Shown here: positions 11,303 through 20,935 of the stretch, piece after piece
How the letters are laid out: every line of letters begins with the position of its first letter
Numbering within the stretch: the first letter of the stretch is position 1
Assembly (NCBI GenBank): GCA_043228905.1
Contig: JBHGNT010000013.1
Span: 6,014,001-6,078,000, forward strand
DNA from: Azolla caroliniana
Lineage: Eukaryota; Polypodiophyta
Length of the DNA stretch: 64,000 nt
Direction: 5' to 3'
The notes under the pieces: generated by a model
What the model was told of the DNA's origin: nothing
Seen by the model: only the letters and a program-made list of their open reading frames with translations
The model's database searches: none
Translations under genes and position numbers: made by a program

Positions 11303-12066
11303 TGTCGTAGTGTATTTCATACACTACGTGAAAAAGTAAAAAATAATATAACCGATTTAATTACATATAAATAAATAAAATAATATATCAAGATATTTAT
11401 CACGTGCATAGGGCAGGATTTGAACCCTGTACCTCCACGTAGCCAAACCTCAACTTTACCATTATGCTACCTTATCTTTAGTGTTCTATAAATAGATTTA
11501 ATAACTATAAGTGCTTTATTTGCGCCTACCTTTATTAAAAGGTAAATCATGTATTTTTAGAGTGCGTGAATATTTTATAGAAAAACGCAAGCGACTAAAA
11601 AGTGACTCATGCACATCTAGCGTGCATGAGCACTATATTTAGCAAATAAAAGCAAGGATTAGAAAAGCATCACATGCACATTTAGTGTGCATGAACATAT
11701 TAGAAAAAAAAGCATGTAGCTATGCTTAGTCTCTCCCATCACTACATAAGGATGGGGAGCACAATGTAATAGGTGTGTGAAAAATATTTGGAAACTAGAT
11801 ATGTTTCTAAAAAACACCAATTAATAAACTATACTCGTGGGATTCACGAGAATTCTATATCATTCTCTTTCAACCGAAGTTTATATTCTTATATTCATAT
11901 TGATTAATCTAATACAATACACTCGTGGGATTCACGAGTTTGCTATAACTGTTTCTTACAACATATTTATATTCTTATTAGCCTTAAAACTCTCCTCTTC
12001 CTAGTCCAAAACCCCAGCGGTTCCCACCCGACTCACGCAAACGATCCGGAGCCGAAAGGCACGACA
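11303..12066 (+). repeat. 5' LTR of non-autonomous element
   Basis: 764 bp. Opens with a hairpin (CGTAGTGTA, five-base loop, TACACTACG). Contains a tRNA-like segment on the minus strand and two copies of the phrase CTCGTGGGATTCACGAG (11834 and 11922). Confidence 0.93.
11411..11472 (-). promoter_or_regulatory. tRNA-like segment with Pol III A and B boxes in 5' LTR
   Basis: On the minus strand TAGCATAATGG (11459-11469) fits an A box and GGTTCAAATCC (11416-11426) is a perfect B box, about 33 bases apart as in a tRNA. The T-arm can form only about four pairs and no convincing acceptor stem was found, so it is a tRNA-derived or SINE-like fossil rather than a tRNA gene. Confidence 0.55.
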
Positions 12067-12083
12067 CAGTTGGTGAACCCGAC

Positions 12084-13757
12084 GTGAAGGCGGGTGGCAA
12101 GGAGATGGAGAATCAACAAGAGGCGATGAACATGATGATGATGATGTTCGAGAGAATGTTACAAGAACAACGCGAGATGTCGGAGATCACGACAGTAGTA
12201 CAACGACTCGTGCAACAGAACGGGCAATTCGATGGAAAGGACGTGTCACGCTATCTACGTGACTACAAAATGGAGATGTTGCGATATGGTATCTCAGAAA
12301 GATTGCAAGTGTTATCTTTCAACCGGGTGGCTACGGATGAGCTTCAAGAGAGAATCCACGAGATACGACAACAAAGCCCGATGTGGGAGTCCTTTGAAGA
12401 AGCTATACGAGACACATATGACTATCTAAGACCGAAGCGGACGAGGACATGGTCCACGAACGGCGGTCAACAGTGGGTGAAAAGCGGCCACCGACTACCA
12501 CCGAAGGAGAGCTTGATGCGGAAGGGTTCGGAGATGCATGAAAAGTCGCAAGTCGACATTGAAGGGGAGCTTAAAACCGAACCAAAGTCGAGGCCAACAA
12601 AGGACGAGGAGGAGGAAGATCGAGGACGAAAGGGTATCCCCACACCGGTTCCAGAGACTTCGGCGGCTGTGCCCGTGCACCAACGTGAGACCGGAGAGAC
12701 GGAATGTGTCGGTGGAAAAGTGGAGGACCGGAAGGGCAACGAGGAAGACAAAGTAAATGAGCACGAACGAAGGGATTCCTTCACCATTGTTTCGGAGACT
12801 TCGGTACTGGAGCCCGGGTGTCGACATAACACCGAAGATAAGGAAAGTGGCGGCAACGAAACGAAGGTCGAAGCCGATGCATACGAAGGAGAGATAGCCA
12901 AGGAGAACATGGCTATGGGTGAAACAACGGAAGATGATAATACCGAGGATTCCTACCCACTAATTCTAGAGACTTCGGCGGTTGTGTCCGAGAACCAACG
13001 TGAGACCGGAGAGACGGGAGGTGGCAACAAGGAAGGTAAAGTCGGAAGCCGGTTCGGATGGAAGATGATCCGTCTGAAATTCCGATGTAAACAAAAGCAT
13101 GACAACGCGAAGGTCGGGTCTACGATGGGAGAAGTATGTAATACGGAGCACGCACTACGGCACCAAAAGAAGCACGTGCTACGGCGTAAAGAGAAGCACA
13201 CGCTACGGCGCAAAAAGAAGCACGCGCTACGGTGCAAAAATAAGCATGCACTACGGGGTAATACGGCGCATGCACTACGATGGAATACGAAGCATGCGCT
13301 ACGGCCTAATACGACGCATGCGCAACATCGAGAAATAAAGCATGCATTAAAGCCGCACAAGGACCTAACAGCGAGTGCGTATTCGGAGGTCGACATCGAC
13401 GCGTGGGTAGAACCTACGGAAGACAAGCGCGGAGTGGAGAGAGACAACACACCGAGATGCTCAAGAGTACCACAAGGGACCATGACAACCACTCATGGCA
13501 ATGCAAAGAATGAACAAAGAATATGGTGGATCGGATGGCGACAATGGTTCGGGTGGAAAGAATGGGTCTACTCAAAATGGAGAGACAAAGTTGACATAGC
13601 GGGACAAACGGAGGATGAAGGGGAGACAACGAGCATCGGCAACTTCGGCACATACCGGAGGATGTGCGGGTTCGGAGGGGGCGAGTGTCGTAGTGTATTT
13701 CGTACACTACGTGAAAAAGTAAAAAATAATATAACCGATTTAATTACATATAAATAA
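12084..13757 (+). CDS. Gag-like protein of non-autonomous LTR element
   Basis: Open frame of 557 codons filling the internal region and running 24 codons into the 3' LTR. The first ATG could be 12105 (MENQQEAMNMMMMMF). Residues about 45-130 look like a retrotransposon gag core: QFDGKDVSRYLRDYKMEM, then LQVLSFNRV and MWESFEEAIRDTY. The middle is acidic and repetitive, with recurring phrases such as RETGETE and ETSAVV. Residues about 355-426 are nine basic octapeptides. No zinc knuckle, protease or RT is present. It probably packages element RNA, with enzymes supplied in trans. The gag style resembles the lineage of the minus-strand gypsy relic at 1-2630, which is inference only. Confidence 0.7.
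   Translation: MKAGGKEMENQQEAMNMMMMMFERMLQEQREMSEITTVVQRLVQQNGQFDGKDVSRYLRDYKMEMLRYGISERLQVLSFNRVATDELQERIHEIRQQSPMWESFEEAIRDTYDYLRPKRTRTWSTNGGQQWVKSGHRLPPKESLMRKGSEMHEKSQVDIEGELKTEPKSRPTKDEEEEDRGRKGIPTPVPETSAAVPVHQRETGETECVGGKVEDRKGNEEDKVNEHERRDSFTIVSETSVLEPGCRHNTEDKESGGNETKVEADAYEGEIAKENMAMGETTEDDNTEDSYPLILETSAVVSENQRETGETGGGNKEGKVGSRFGWKMIRLKFRCKQKHDNAKVGSTMGEVCNTEHALRHQKKHVLRRKEKHTLRRKKKHALRCKNKHALRGNTAHALRWNTKHALRPNTTHAQHREIKHALKPHKDLTASAYSEVDIDAWVEPTEDKRGVERDNTPRCSRVPQGTMTTTHGNAKNEQRIWWIGWRQWFGWKEWVYSKWRDKVDIAGQTEDEGETTSIGNFGTYRRMCGFGGGECRSVFRTLREKVKNNITDLITYK
13146..13361 (+). repeat. 24-bp tandem repeat encoding nine His/Arg/Lys octapeptides
   Basis: Nine in-frame 24-base units with consensus AARCAYGCRCTACGG plus a variable tail. 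They encode octads of the form KHALRxxx (for example KHTLRRKK, KHALRCKN, KHALRGNT). The His and Leu-Arg positions are the most constant. The array gives the gag-like protein a strongly basic segment that might replace the missing zinc knuckle for nucleic-acid binding. Confidence 0.85.
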
Positions 13758-14448
13758 ATAAAATAATATATCAAGATATTTATCACGTGCATAGGGCAGG
13801 ATTTGAACCCTGTACCTCCACGTAGCCAAACCTCAACTTTACCATTATGCTACCTTATCTTTAGTGTTCTATAAATAGATTTAATAACTATAAGTGCTTT
13901 ATTTGCGCCTACCTTTATTAAAAGGTAAATCATGTATTTTTAGAGTGCGTGAATATTTTATAGAAAAACGCAAGCGACTAAAAAGTGACTCATGCACATC
14001 TAGCGTGCATGAGCACTATATTTAGCAAATAAAAGCAAGGATTAGAAAAGCATCACATGCACATTTAGTGTGCATGAACATATTAGAAAAAAAGCATGTA
14101 GCTATGCTTAGTCTCTCCCATCACTACATAAGGATGGGGAGCACAATGTAATAGGTGTGTGAAAAATATTTGGAAACTAGATATGTTTCTAAAAAACACC
14201 AATTAATAAACTATACTCGTGGGATTCACGAGAATTCTATATCATTCTCTTTCAACCGAAGTTTATATTCTTATATTCATATTGATTAATCTAATACAAT
14301 ACACTTGTGGGATTCACGAGTTTGCTATAACTCTTTCTTACAACATATTTATATTCTTATTAGCCTTAAAACTCTCCTCTTCCTAGTCCAAAACCCCAGC
14401 GGTTCCCACCCGACTCACGCAAACGATCCGGAGCCGAAAGGCACGACA
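13686..14448 (+). repeat. 3' LTR of non-autonomous element
   Basis: 763 bp, near-identical to 11303-12066. Differences seen include CGTACACTAC for CATACACTAC in the terminal hairpin, one A fewer in an A run, CTTGTGGG for CTCGTGGG and CTCTTTCTT for CTGTTTCTT. Confidence 0.93.
13794..13855 (-). promoter_or_regulatory. tRNA-like segment with Pol III A and B boxes in 3' LTR
   Basis: Second copy of the tRNA-like segment: B box at 13799-13809 and A box at 13842-13852 on the minus strand, unchanged from the 5' LTR. Confidence 0.55.
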
Positions 14449-16506
14449 ACGCTGACAAACCACAAGTAGTCAACCCCTACAACTTGTCCACAATGATCTT
14501 TGTGGCCCTTTTCCTACAAAATCAATTATTGGATCAGTATACTTCATAAGCTTTATCGACAACTATAGTAAATTCACCGTTACTACTTTCTTAAAAACAA
14601 AAAATCAAGCTCTACCTGCATTCAAAAATTACCTTCATCTTGCTGAAAATCCAACTAACCACAAACTAAAATCCCTACAAACCGATGGAGGATGGGAGGG
14701 CAATACCACTTAAAGGAATTCATAAATTTCTGCAAAGCACAAGGAATCCACCATTGGAGGTCCGTTCCACACACACCTCAACAAAACGGCATTGCAGAAA
14801 GAAAAAATAGAAGCTTCTTAAATGCCGCTCGCAACATGCTACATGCTGCAAAACTAGATTCGAAATTCTGGGAAGAAGCTATTGCGACAACTTGCTAGGC
14901 TTCCTCCCTCCATTCGAACTTTGGTATGGACATAAACCACACCTCCAAAATCATAAAATATTCAGGTGTCCTGCATTTGCTCACATACCAAACACCAAAA
15001 GAAAGAAACTTGACAAAAAAGCCAAGAAAGAAATCTTCGTCGGCTATGGCGATGCCCACGGTTATAAAGCTTATCGCCTATATAACCCTGACACAAACAC
15101 ATTCTTTTTCAGTAGAAGCGTCCTATTTGATGAAGATAACATTCTTCAAAAACATAAGAGTCCTAACAAGTCCTTAACAAACATAGAAGTAGAGAAACAC
15201 CATCAAGGTAATGTCACTTCCTGGCCACTACAACTTGACGAACACTCTCTACATGATCCGCACCACGGGTCCTCCAGCACAGCCGCTACACCATCCTCAG
15301 TTTCCCTCATCCTGACGACACCCTCACACTATCACTCTTCTGACGAAAAATATGACTCCACATATTTGGACACCCAAATAAACTCATCACACAATGCACA
15401 ACCTTCCCCTTTGTGTGAAGACAAAAACCATGTCTACAAATATCAGAAACTTACCTTGCCAAAGCGACCTGTCCGCAACACTCCATTATAATGCGTCGAG
15501 CAAGATGTCCATATTTGACTAACTCCATCTTCTGCTCGCTCGCTCCATCCCCGCCCATTGTCGCCCTTGCACGTCACCAATCAGGCTTCGTCCTCTACTA
15601 CCAACAAAACCATGTCTTCTGACGAGGATGGAAAAGACGGTCACGGCCTCATGCGACCGACACAGACAAACCATCGTGATTGTCCTGAACTGTCCATTGG
15701 TGACTTACACAACCGAAAATTGAAGACCATGTCACCCAACCCTCATCCTTCACTCAGTTCCCATAACAGAACTGACCACTCAAACATTGGGCATCCATAT
15801 GTTTTGTCACACCCAAAGACTTTGACCAATTTCAACTCTCCAAACACCCCACAAACTAAACACCTACCCATCTCTAACATCGACACTACACCTCCTAGAC
15901 GCCTTAGAAAACTATCGGACCTCTACCAAGAATTAGACAAACTAGACTGTCATTTTAGCGATCTTGACACGGGGCATACATCCAATCTCGACGTAGACAG
16001 TCCACATATCGATTTCGAAGAACCTACCAACGTCGAAGAAGCACTTCAAAGCCAAAATGCAAATCATTGGATAAACGCAATGAAAGATGAAATATATTCC
16101 CTGACCAAAAATAAAACATGGGACCTAGTGGAAAAACCCACCGATCGTAAGATCATCACTTGCAAGTGGGTACTCCAAATAAAGTATGACCCCCAAGGAC
16201 AACCTGTTCGTTTCAAAGCAAGACTACTTGCTCGAGGTTTCACACAAGTACCCGGAATAGACTTCACAGATACTTTCAGTCCCACACTACGAATAACATC
16301 CTTTCGACTACTTGTGGCCATCAATGCGGCTGAAAACCTTCAGCTTCATCACTTGGATGTTCAAATCGCGCTTCTACATGGTGACCCCGAAGAAGAAGTC
16401 TATATGGCGCAACCCCCCTATTTTCAAAATACACAATTTCCCACACACGTCTGCAAACTTCAGAAGTCCATCTACGGCCTACGACAATCATCTTGAGCTT
16501 GGTACT
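14449..16506 (+). pseudogene. Ty1/copia integrase to RT N-terminus, unit A (first copy)
   Basis: Continues the copia reading after the inserted LTR element. The integrase core is recognisable (FIDNYSKF, LQTDGGWEG, then TPQQNGIAERKNRS), with a frameshift or missing base near 14702 and a stop at 14896. The hinge region spans 14892-15491 (IFVGYGDAHGYKAYRLY). RT starts within the frame 15558-16496 (CKWVLQIKYDPQG, LLARGFTQ, GDPEEEVYMAQPPYF, SIYGLRQSS). This copy keeps the EEEVYMAQ block that the other two copies have lost. At 16507 the sequence jumps back to the hinge region, as an internal tandem duplication. Confidence 0.85.
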
Positions 16507-17872
16507 ATTCTTCAAAAACATAAGAGTCCCAACAATTCCTTAACAAACATAGAAGTAGACAAATACCATCAACGTAATGTCACTTCCTAGACACTACAAC
16601 TTGACGAAAACTCTCTACATGATCCGCACCACGGGTCCTCCAACACAACCGCTACACCATCCTCAGTTTCCCTCATCCTGACAACACCCTCACACTATCA
16701 CTCTTCTGACGATGAATATGACTCCACATATTTGGACACCCAAATAAACTCATCACACGATGCACAACCTTCCCCTTTGTGTGAAGACAAAAACCATGTG
16801 TACAAATATCAAAAACTTACCTTGGCAAAGCGACCTGTCCGCAACACTCCATTATAACGGGCCGAGCAAGATGGCCATATTCGACTAACTCCCCTTCTGC
16901 TCGCTCGCTCCATCCCCGCCCACTATCGTCCTTGCACGTCACCGATCAGGCTTCGTCCTCTACTACCTACAAAACCATGTCTTCTGACGAGGATGGAAAA
17001 GACAGTAACGGCCTCATGCGACCGACACAGACAAACCATCGTGACAGTCCTGAACTGTCCATTGCTGACTTACACAACCGACAACTGAAGACCATGTCAC
17101 CCAACCCTCATCCTTCACTCAGTTCCCATAACAGAACTGACCACTCAAACATTGGGCATCCATATGTTTTGTCACACCCAAAGACTTTGAACAATTTCAA
17201 CTCTCCAAACACCCCACAAACTAAACACCTACCCATCTCTAACATCGACACTACACCTCCTAGACGCCATAGAAAACTATCGGACATCTACCAAGAATTA
17301 GACAAACTAGACTGTCATTTTAGCGATCTTGACATGGGGCATACATCCAATCTCGACGTAGACAGTCCACATATCGATTTCGAAGAACCTACCAACGTCG
17401 AAGAAGCACTTCAAAGCCAAAATGCAAATCATTGGATAAACGCAATGAAAGATGAAATATATTCCCTGACCAAAAATAAAACATGGGACCTAGTGGAAAA
17501 ACCCACCGATCGTAAGATCATCACTTGCAAGTGGGTACTCCAAATAAAGTATGACCCCCAAGGACAACCTGTTCGTTTCAAAGCAAGACTACTTGCTCGA
17601 GGTTTCACACAAGTACCCGAAATAGACTTCACAGATACTTTCAGTCCCACACTACGAATAACATCCTTTCGACTACTTCTGGCCATCAATGCGGCTGGAA
17701 ACCTTGAGCTTCATCACTTGGATGTTCAAACCGCGCTTCTACATGGTGACCCCCCTATTTTCAAAATACACAATTTCCCACACACGTCTGCAAACTTCAG
17801 AAGTCCATCTACAGCCTACGACAATCATCTCGAGCCTGGTACTATCGTCTCCACACTTTCTTAATAAAATGT
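15141..17872. repeat. 1366-bp tandem duplication within copia unit A
   Basis: ATTCTTCAAAAACATAAGAG at 15141 recurs at 16507, and the copies run parallel to about 16497 and 17840. The junction lies at GGTACTATTC, inside RT. The second copy carries the unit-B variants, so unequal exchange between two copia copies explains it better than simple slippage. Confidence 0.88.
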
Positions 17873-19311
17873 GGCTATAGTAGACTTAAAAGTGAACCTA
17901 ACATCTATCTTAGAAAATCGGCATCCAACTTCATCATATTAGGAGTATATGTGGATGATTTTCCCTTATTATCAAATTCTCTATCTTATTTAAGTTTTTG
18001 TAAACAAGAGTTGAAATCAGTTTTTCCTATCACCGATCTTGGACCCATGACCTATTTTCTAGGAATAGAAGTAAAAAGAAATACAAGTCTAGGACAAATC
18101 TCACTCTCACAATCTCGATACATTGATAATATTCTAAAATGTTTTAACATGGAACATTGCAAACCCATATCTACCCCACTTCCTACCACACTTAAGTTGT
18201 CCATTGAAGATAGCCCAAAGCGTGAAAGCATGGGAATGGGAACAATTAGCTATGTCCTTGACATAGCTAATTAGCTATCTAATTAGCTACATGTAATCTA
18301 TATATTTTGGCAATTTTAGGGATGATTAGAATTTGATCTCAAATAAAGACTAGCTAAACGGTGGACCATAAATGGTAATATTTCCATCCCCATCATAAAT
18401 GAGACGTATCTTTAAGATCTTCCTACTAAAAATTAGCTATAAAAAAAACTATTTAGCTGTGGTCAATTTACCAGCTAAATAGCTATAATAGTGTTTCCAT
18501 TCGCATGCTTTCACCACAAAATCACTCATAAAAAAAACTGAAATGGAAAACATTCCGTATAGACAAGTAATAGGCTCCATATGATATCTAGTTAGTAGCA
18601 TGAGACCAGATTTATGCTTTAGTACAGGATTACTATCACGCTTTATGATGAACCCTGGCCCCAAACATTGGCAAGCACGTAAGAGAATTCTTTGATATCT
18701 TAAACATACTAAACACTTGTGTCTTACTTTTCAATCCATGCATTTGCAGTCGATCCAACCAAAATTGTGCGGATGGGCAAACCCCTCAACTGCTCTTCAT
18801 GGATGGACTAACACCGACTGGGGAGGAGATGTATATGGCCGAAAATCCACAAGTGGCTACGTCTACACCTTTGACGGAGGAGCGATTGCGTGGAGATCGA
18901 AAAAACAAGCTACAGTTTCACTATCTTCGACAAAAGCGGAATATGTTGCTGCCACTCCAGGTGCAAAAGAAGGAATTTGGCTAAAAGCCATATTAGAAGA
19001 AATAAATTCTGCTAAAGAAGAACTAATAGAAATCAACTGTGACAATCAGTCATGCTTAAAGTTGGCAAGCAACCCAAGAATTAGCGACAACATACGTCAC
19101 ATATCTTTCAAGTACCACTTCCTAATAGACGTGATTGAAGAAAAGAAGGTCAACATAAAGTTTATGCGATCAATTTTGAAGTGGGTAGATTTCTTAACAA
19201 AGCCAGTAGCAAGTCATAAACATCTACAATGTTGCAAAAACATCGGACTACTCAATCATACAAAAACCAAAGATAAAAGCTTAGAATTTTGATTATTTTC
19301 CTTAGGGAGGA
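16507..19311 (+). pseudogene. Ty1/copia hinge, RT and RNase H, unit A (second copy)
   Basis: Repeats 15141-16506 (offset 1366) and then continues through the rest of RT and RNase H. Its details match unit B (22361 onward, offset 5854) rather than its neighbour, including a shared 28-bp deletion in RT that removes the EEEVYMAQ block and shifts the frame. The catalytic YVDDF lies near 17948. RNase H is open at 18717-19292 (TDWGGDVYGRKSTSGY, SLSSTKAEYVAA, CDNQSCLKLA). A MITE at 18220-18516 interrupts RT. Ends at the purine tract AGGGAGGAG before the LTR at 19313. Confidence 0.87.
18220..18516. mobile_element. 297-bp MITE with GTGAAAGCATG inverted repeats
   Basis: Ends carry GTGAAAGCATGG/CGAATGG inverted repeats, and the interior is rich in TTAGCTAT/ATAGCTAA palindromes. 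The likely target duplication is CAAA (18216-18219 and 18517-18520). Unit B lacks the insert at the same site (24068-24076), which supplies the empty site. There is no coding capacity. The superfamily is uncertain. Confidence 0.85.
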
Positions 19312-19312
19312 G

Positions 19313-19552
19313 TGTTGGAAAATATAAGGAAAAGTATAAAATTGTAAAATAATTAAAATAAATAGTTATGACTCCTGATACCAAGAGTCGCATGTATCCT
19401 ATATGAAAACATCACACGCTTCTTTCTAATTGAGAGAGAAGAGCAACAGGAAATATAAAAATCAGAATTCATCCTTCTTTCTTTCTCTATCTCCCTGTCT
19501 CTGTTTTTCTAGAAGGAAGTCATCAGCATTCCTTCGTCTGTGTCTTCCAACT
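19313..19552 (+). repeat. Copia 3' LTR, unit A
   Basis: Begins TGTTGGAAAATATAAGG directly after the purine tract and ends near TCTTCCAAC, giving TGTTGGAA/TTCCAAC terminal symmetry. It contains CT-rich sequence near 19480. The same LTR recurs at 24866-25105. Confidence 0.75.
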
Positions 19553-19579
19553 GCACCTGAAGAACTCAGTTGATGACCG

Positions 19580-20044
19580 TGTTGGTTTTCTGGCCCATAA
19601 ACTCGAGTATGCCTAGGGTCATTCACATGGGTCGGCGCAAAGCGGCGAGGAAGGTTTCCTTAGCCTCGTCCTCGGTAGGTGCCAAGGTCAGCTGGTTTCT
19701 TAAGTTCTAGAATCGGATGACAAAATTGGCCACAGATTCCTGATTGAACTGTCTGATAGAATAGAACTGACCAATGATTTCGTGTTGTGGAACACTCCAG
19801 TGAAACAGTCAAAGGAACGCCATGTGGAGCTAGTTGAAAGTCGTGAAAGCCAAGAGACCGAGCTATGAGTGCCACCGCGCTGCTTGTCCCTCGAGAGTGA
19901 GCCCAAACTCCACGATCTTGGATGTAATGGTATCGGGTTCCGGAAGCCGGTGCGACACGTGGTTCGCATTCCAGACGTTAAGAAAAGATCGTGCATGGCC
20001 TCCGAATCGGGTTCACCACTGTAACGGGGATAAGAGAAGGCCAT
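19580..20044 (-). pseudogene. Gypsy-like gag relic, copy 1
   Basis: Minus-strand gag starting at ATG 20044 with AFSYPRYSGEPDSEAMHD. A missing base near 19984 shifts the frame; the continuation reads NVWNANHVSHRL, then the gag-typical EFGLTLEGQAARWHS, followed by a TAG at about 19865. A later block, DEAKETFLAAL, lies near 19650. The same relic with the same frameshift occurs at 25130-25597, and a diverged third copy lies at 49020-49533. It is the remains of a minus-strand LTR element next to the copia LTR. Confidence 0.72.
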
Positions 20045-20282
20045 GGTTGCGCACGTATATCGTCTGAAGTTATCGTGAATTGGCTCTGTTGGAAGTGGTG
20101 GGAGGTTTATTGGTGCTCTCAATGACCTAGTGTAGTGGGGAGAGGACCTCTTGATTGTTACTGGCTATGGTAGACACGGCCATCAAGTGATGAAGCATAT
20201 TATTGATTTATTTGTTTATTGTTTTATAGATATATATATATATATGAAAGTGATATTTAAATAAAAAGATCTAGCAGCAAAG
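20045..20282. other. Junction region between duplicated units
   Basis: Continues the duplicated flank of the gag relic up to about 20263, with a TA-rich stretch (20230-20245). It then switches abruptly at AAAAAG/ATCTAGCAGC to copia gag. The equivalent region of unit B (25598-25800) continues instead into a repeated TA-rich block, so the junction is one boundary of the segmental duplication. Confidence 0.6.
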
Positions 20283-20935
20283 CTAGAAATTATGTTGAAT
20301 CTGGAGGACCAGCAAACCGGCGCGATCAGAAATTGTTGCACTGCAAACACCATGTGGATCGACTTGAAAAACGAATTCGAGCCAACTACAGACGAAAATC
20401 AGGTCATGACACTAAACTCATTAGTAATTTTAAAGATTCAAGAAGAAGAGGATATGTGTGCATTTATAAACTCATGGAAACACAAATTAGATGACTGTCT
20501 TACGTCTGGAGTCGAATCAGAGTCAAAGTTGCAAACACTTCTCCTATTAGATGCATTGCCACCATCATGGAGCACTTTTTCTTGACCACCCAAAATTTCA
20601 ACACAAACACAACTCTCATTGACCTCATAAATTGTATAAGACAAGAAGAGGCAATGAAAAAGCACACCGACCGGAACAAACACAACACACATTAGCAATG
20701 ATAGCATACCATAACAAACAACCCTCTCAAAATCAAAGAATACAATACAAGCCCAGATATTACCTAGAAAATTTTAGATCACAAACCGGAGGCCTTAGGT
20801 TCTCAAAAAATTTCCGCACCATCTGCAAGAAACCTGGATATACAAACAATCAATGTAGGTTTAGACAAACCAGAATTAGACAACCATATCAAAGATCTAG
20901 ATCTCGAGTAGAAGCCCACTTAGCTGAAGAAATTT
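20283..20935 (+). pseudogene. Ty1/copia gag, unit B
   Basis: Gag of the UBN2/DUF4219 type: IMLNLEDQQTGAIRNC, AxxMWIDLKNEFEP, then TLLLLDALPPSWSTF. A TGA at about 20584 interrupts it, and the reading resumes as NTTLIDLINCIRQEE in another frame. A degraded zinc knuckle lies near 20820 (CKKPGYTNNQCRF). The N-terminus is missing at the duplication junction near 20264. Unit A lacks this part altogether. Confidence 0.82.

Larger units (their letters stand above)
11303..14448 (+). mobile_element. Young non-autonomous LTR retrotransposon (3.1 kb, gag-like ORF only)
   Basis: Complete element: LTRs 11303-12066 and 13686-14448 differ at only a few positions. Ends are TGTCG...CGACA, a purine tract (GGAGGGGGCGAG) precedes the 3' LTR, and a primer-site-like GTTGGTGAACCCGACG directly follows the 5' LTR. 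The target duplication is ACGC (11299-11302 and 14449-14452). The uninterrupted copia copy at 21643 gives the empty site. The internal region has a single gag-like ORF and no pol, so movement would need a partner element. The LTR similarity makes this one of the youngest insertions in the window. Confidence 0.93.

Noticed and set aside
11411-11472. Functional tRNA gene
   Set aside because: No proper acceptor or anticodon stem can be drawn; only the A and B boxes and part of the T-arm fit.
12953-13492. 179-codon minus-strand frame rich in Cys and Ser
   Set aside because: Antisense of the 24-bp repeat in the gag-like ORF.
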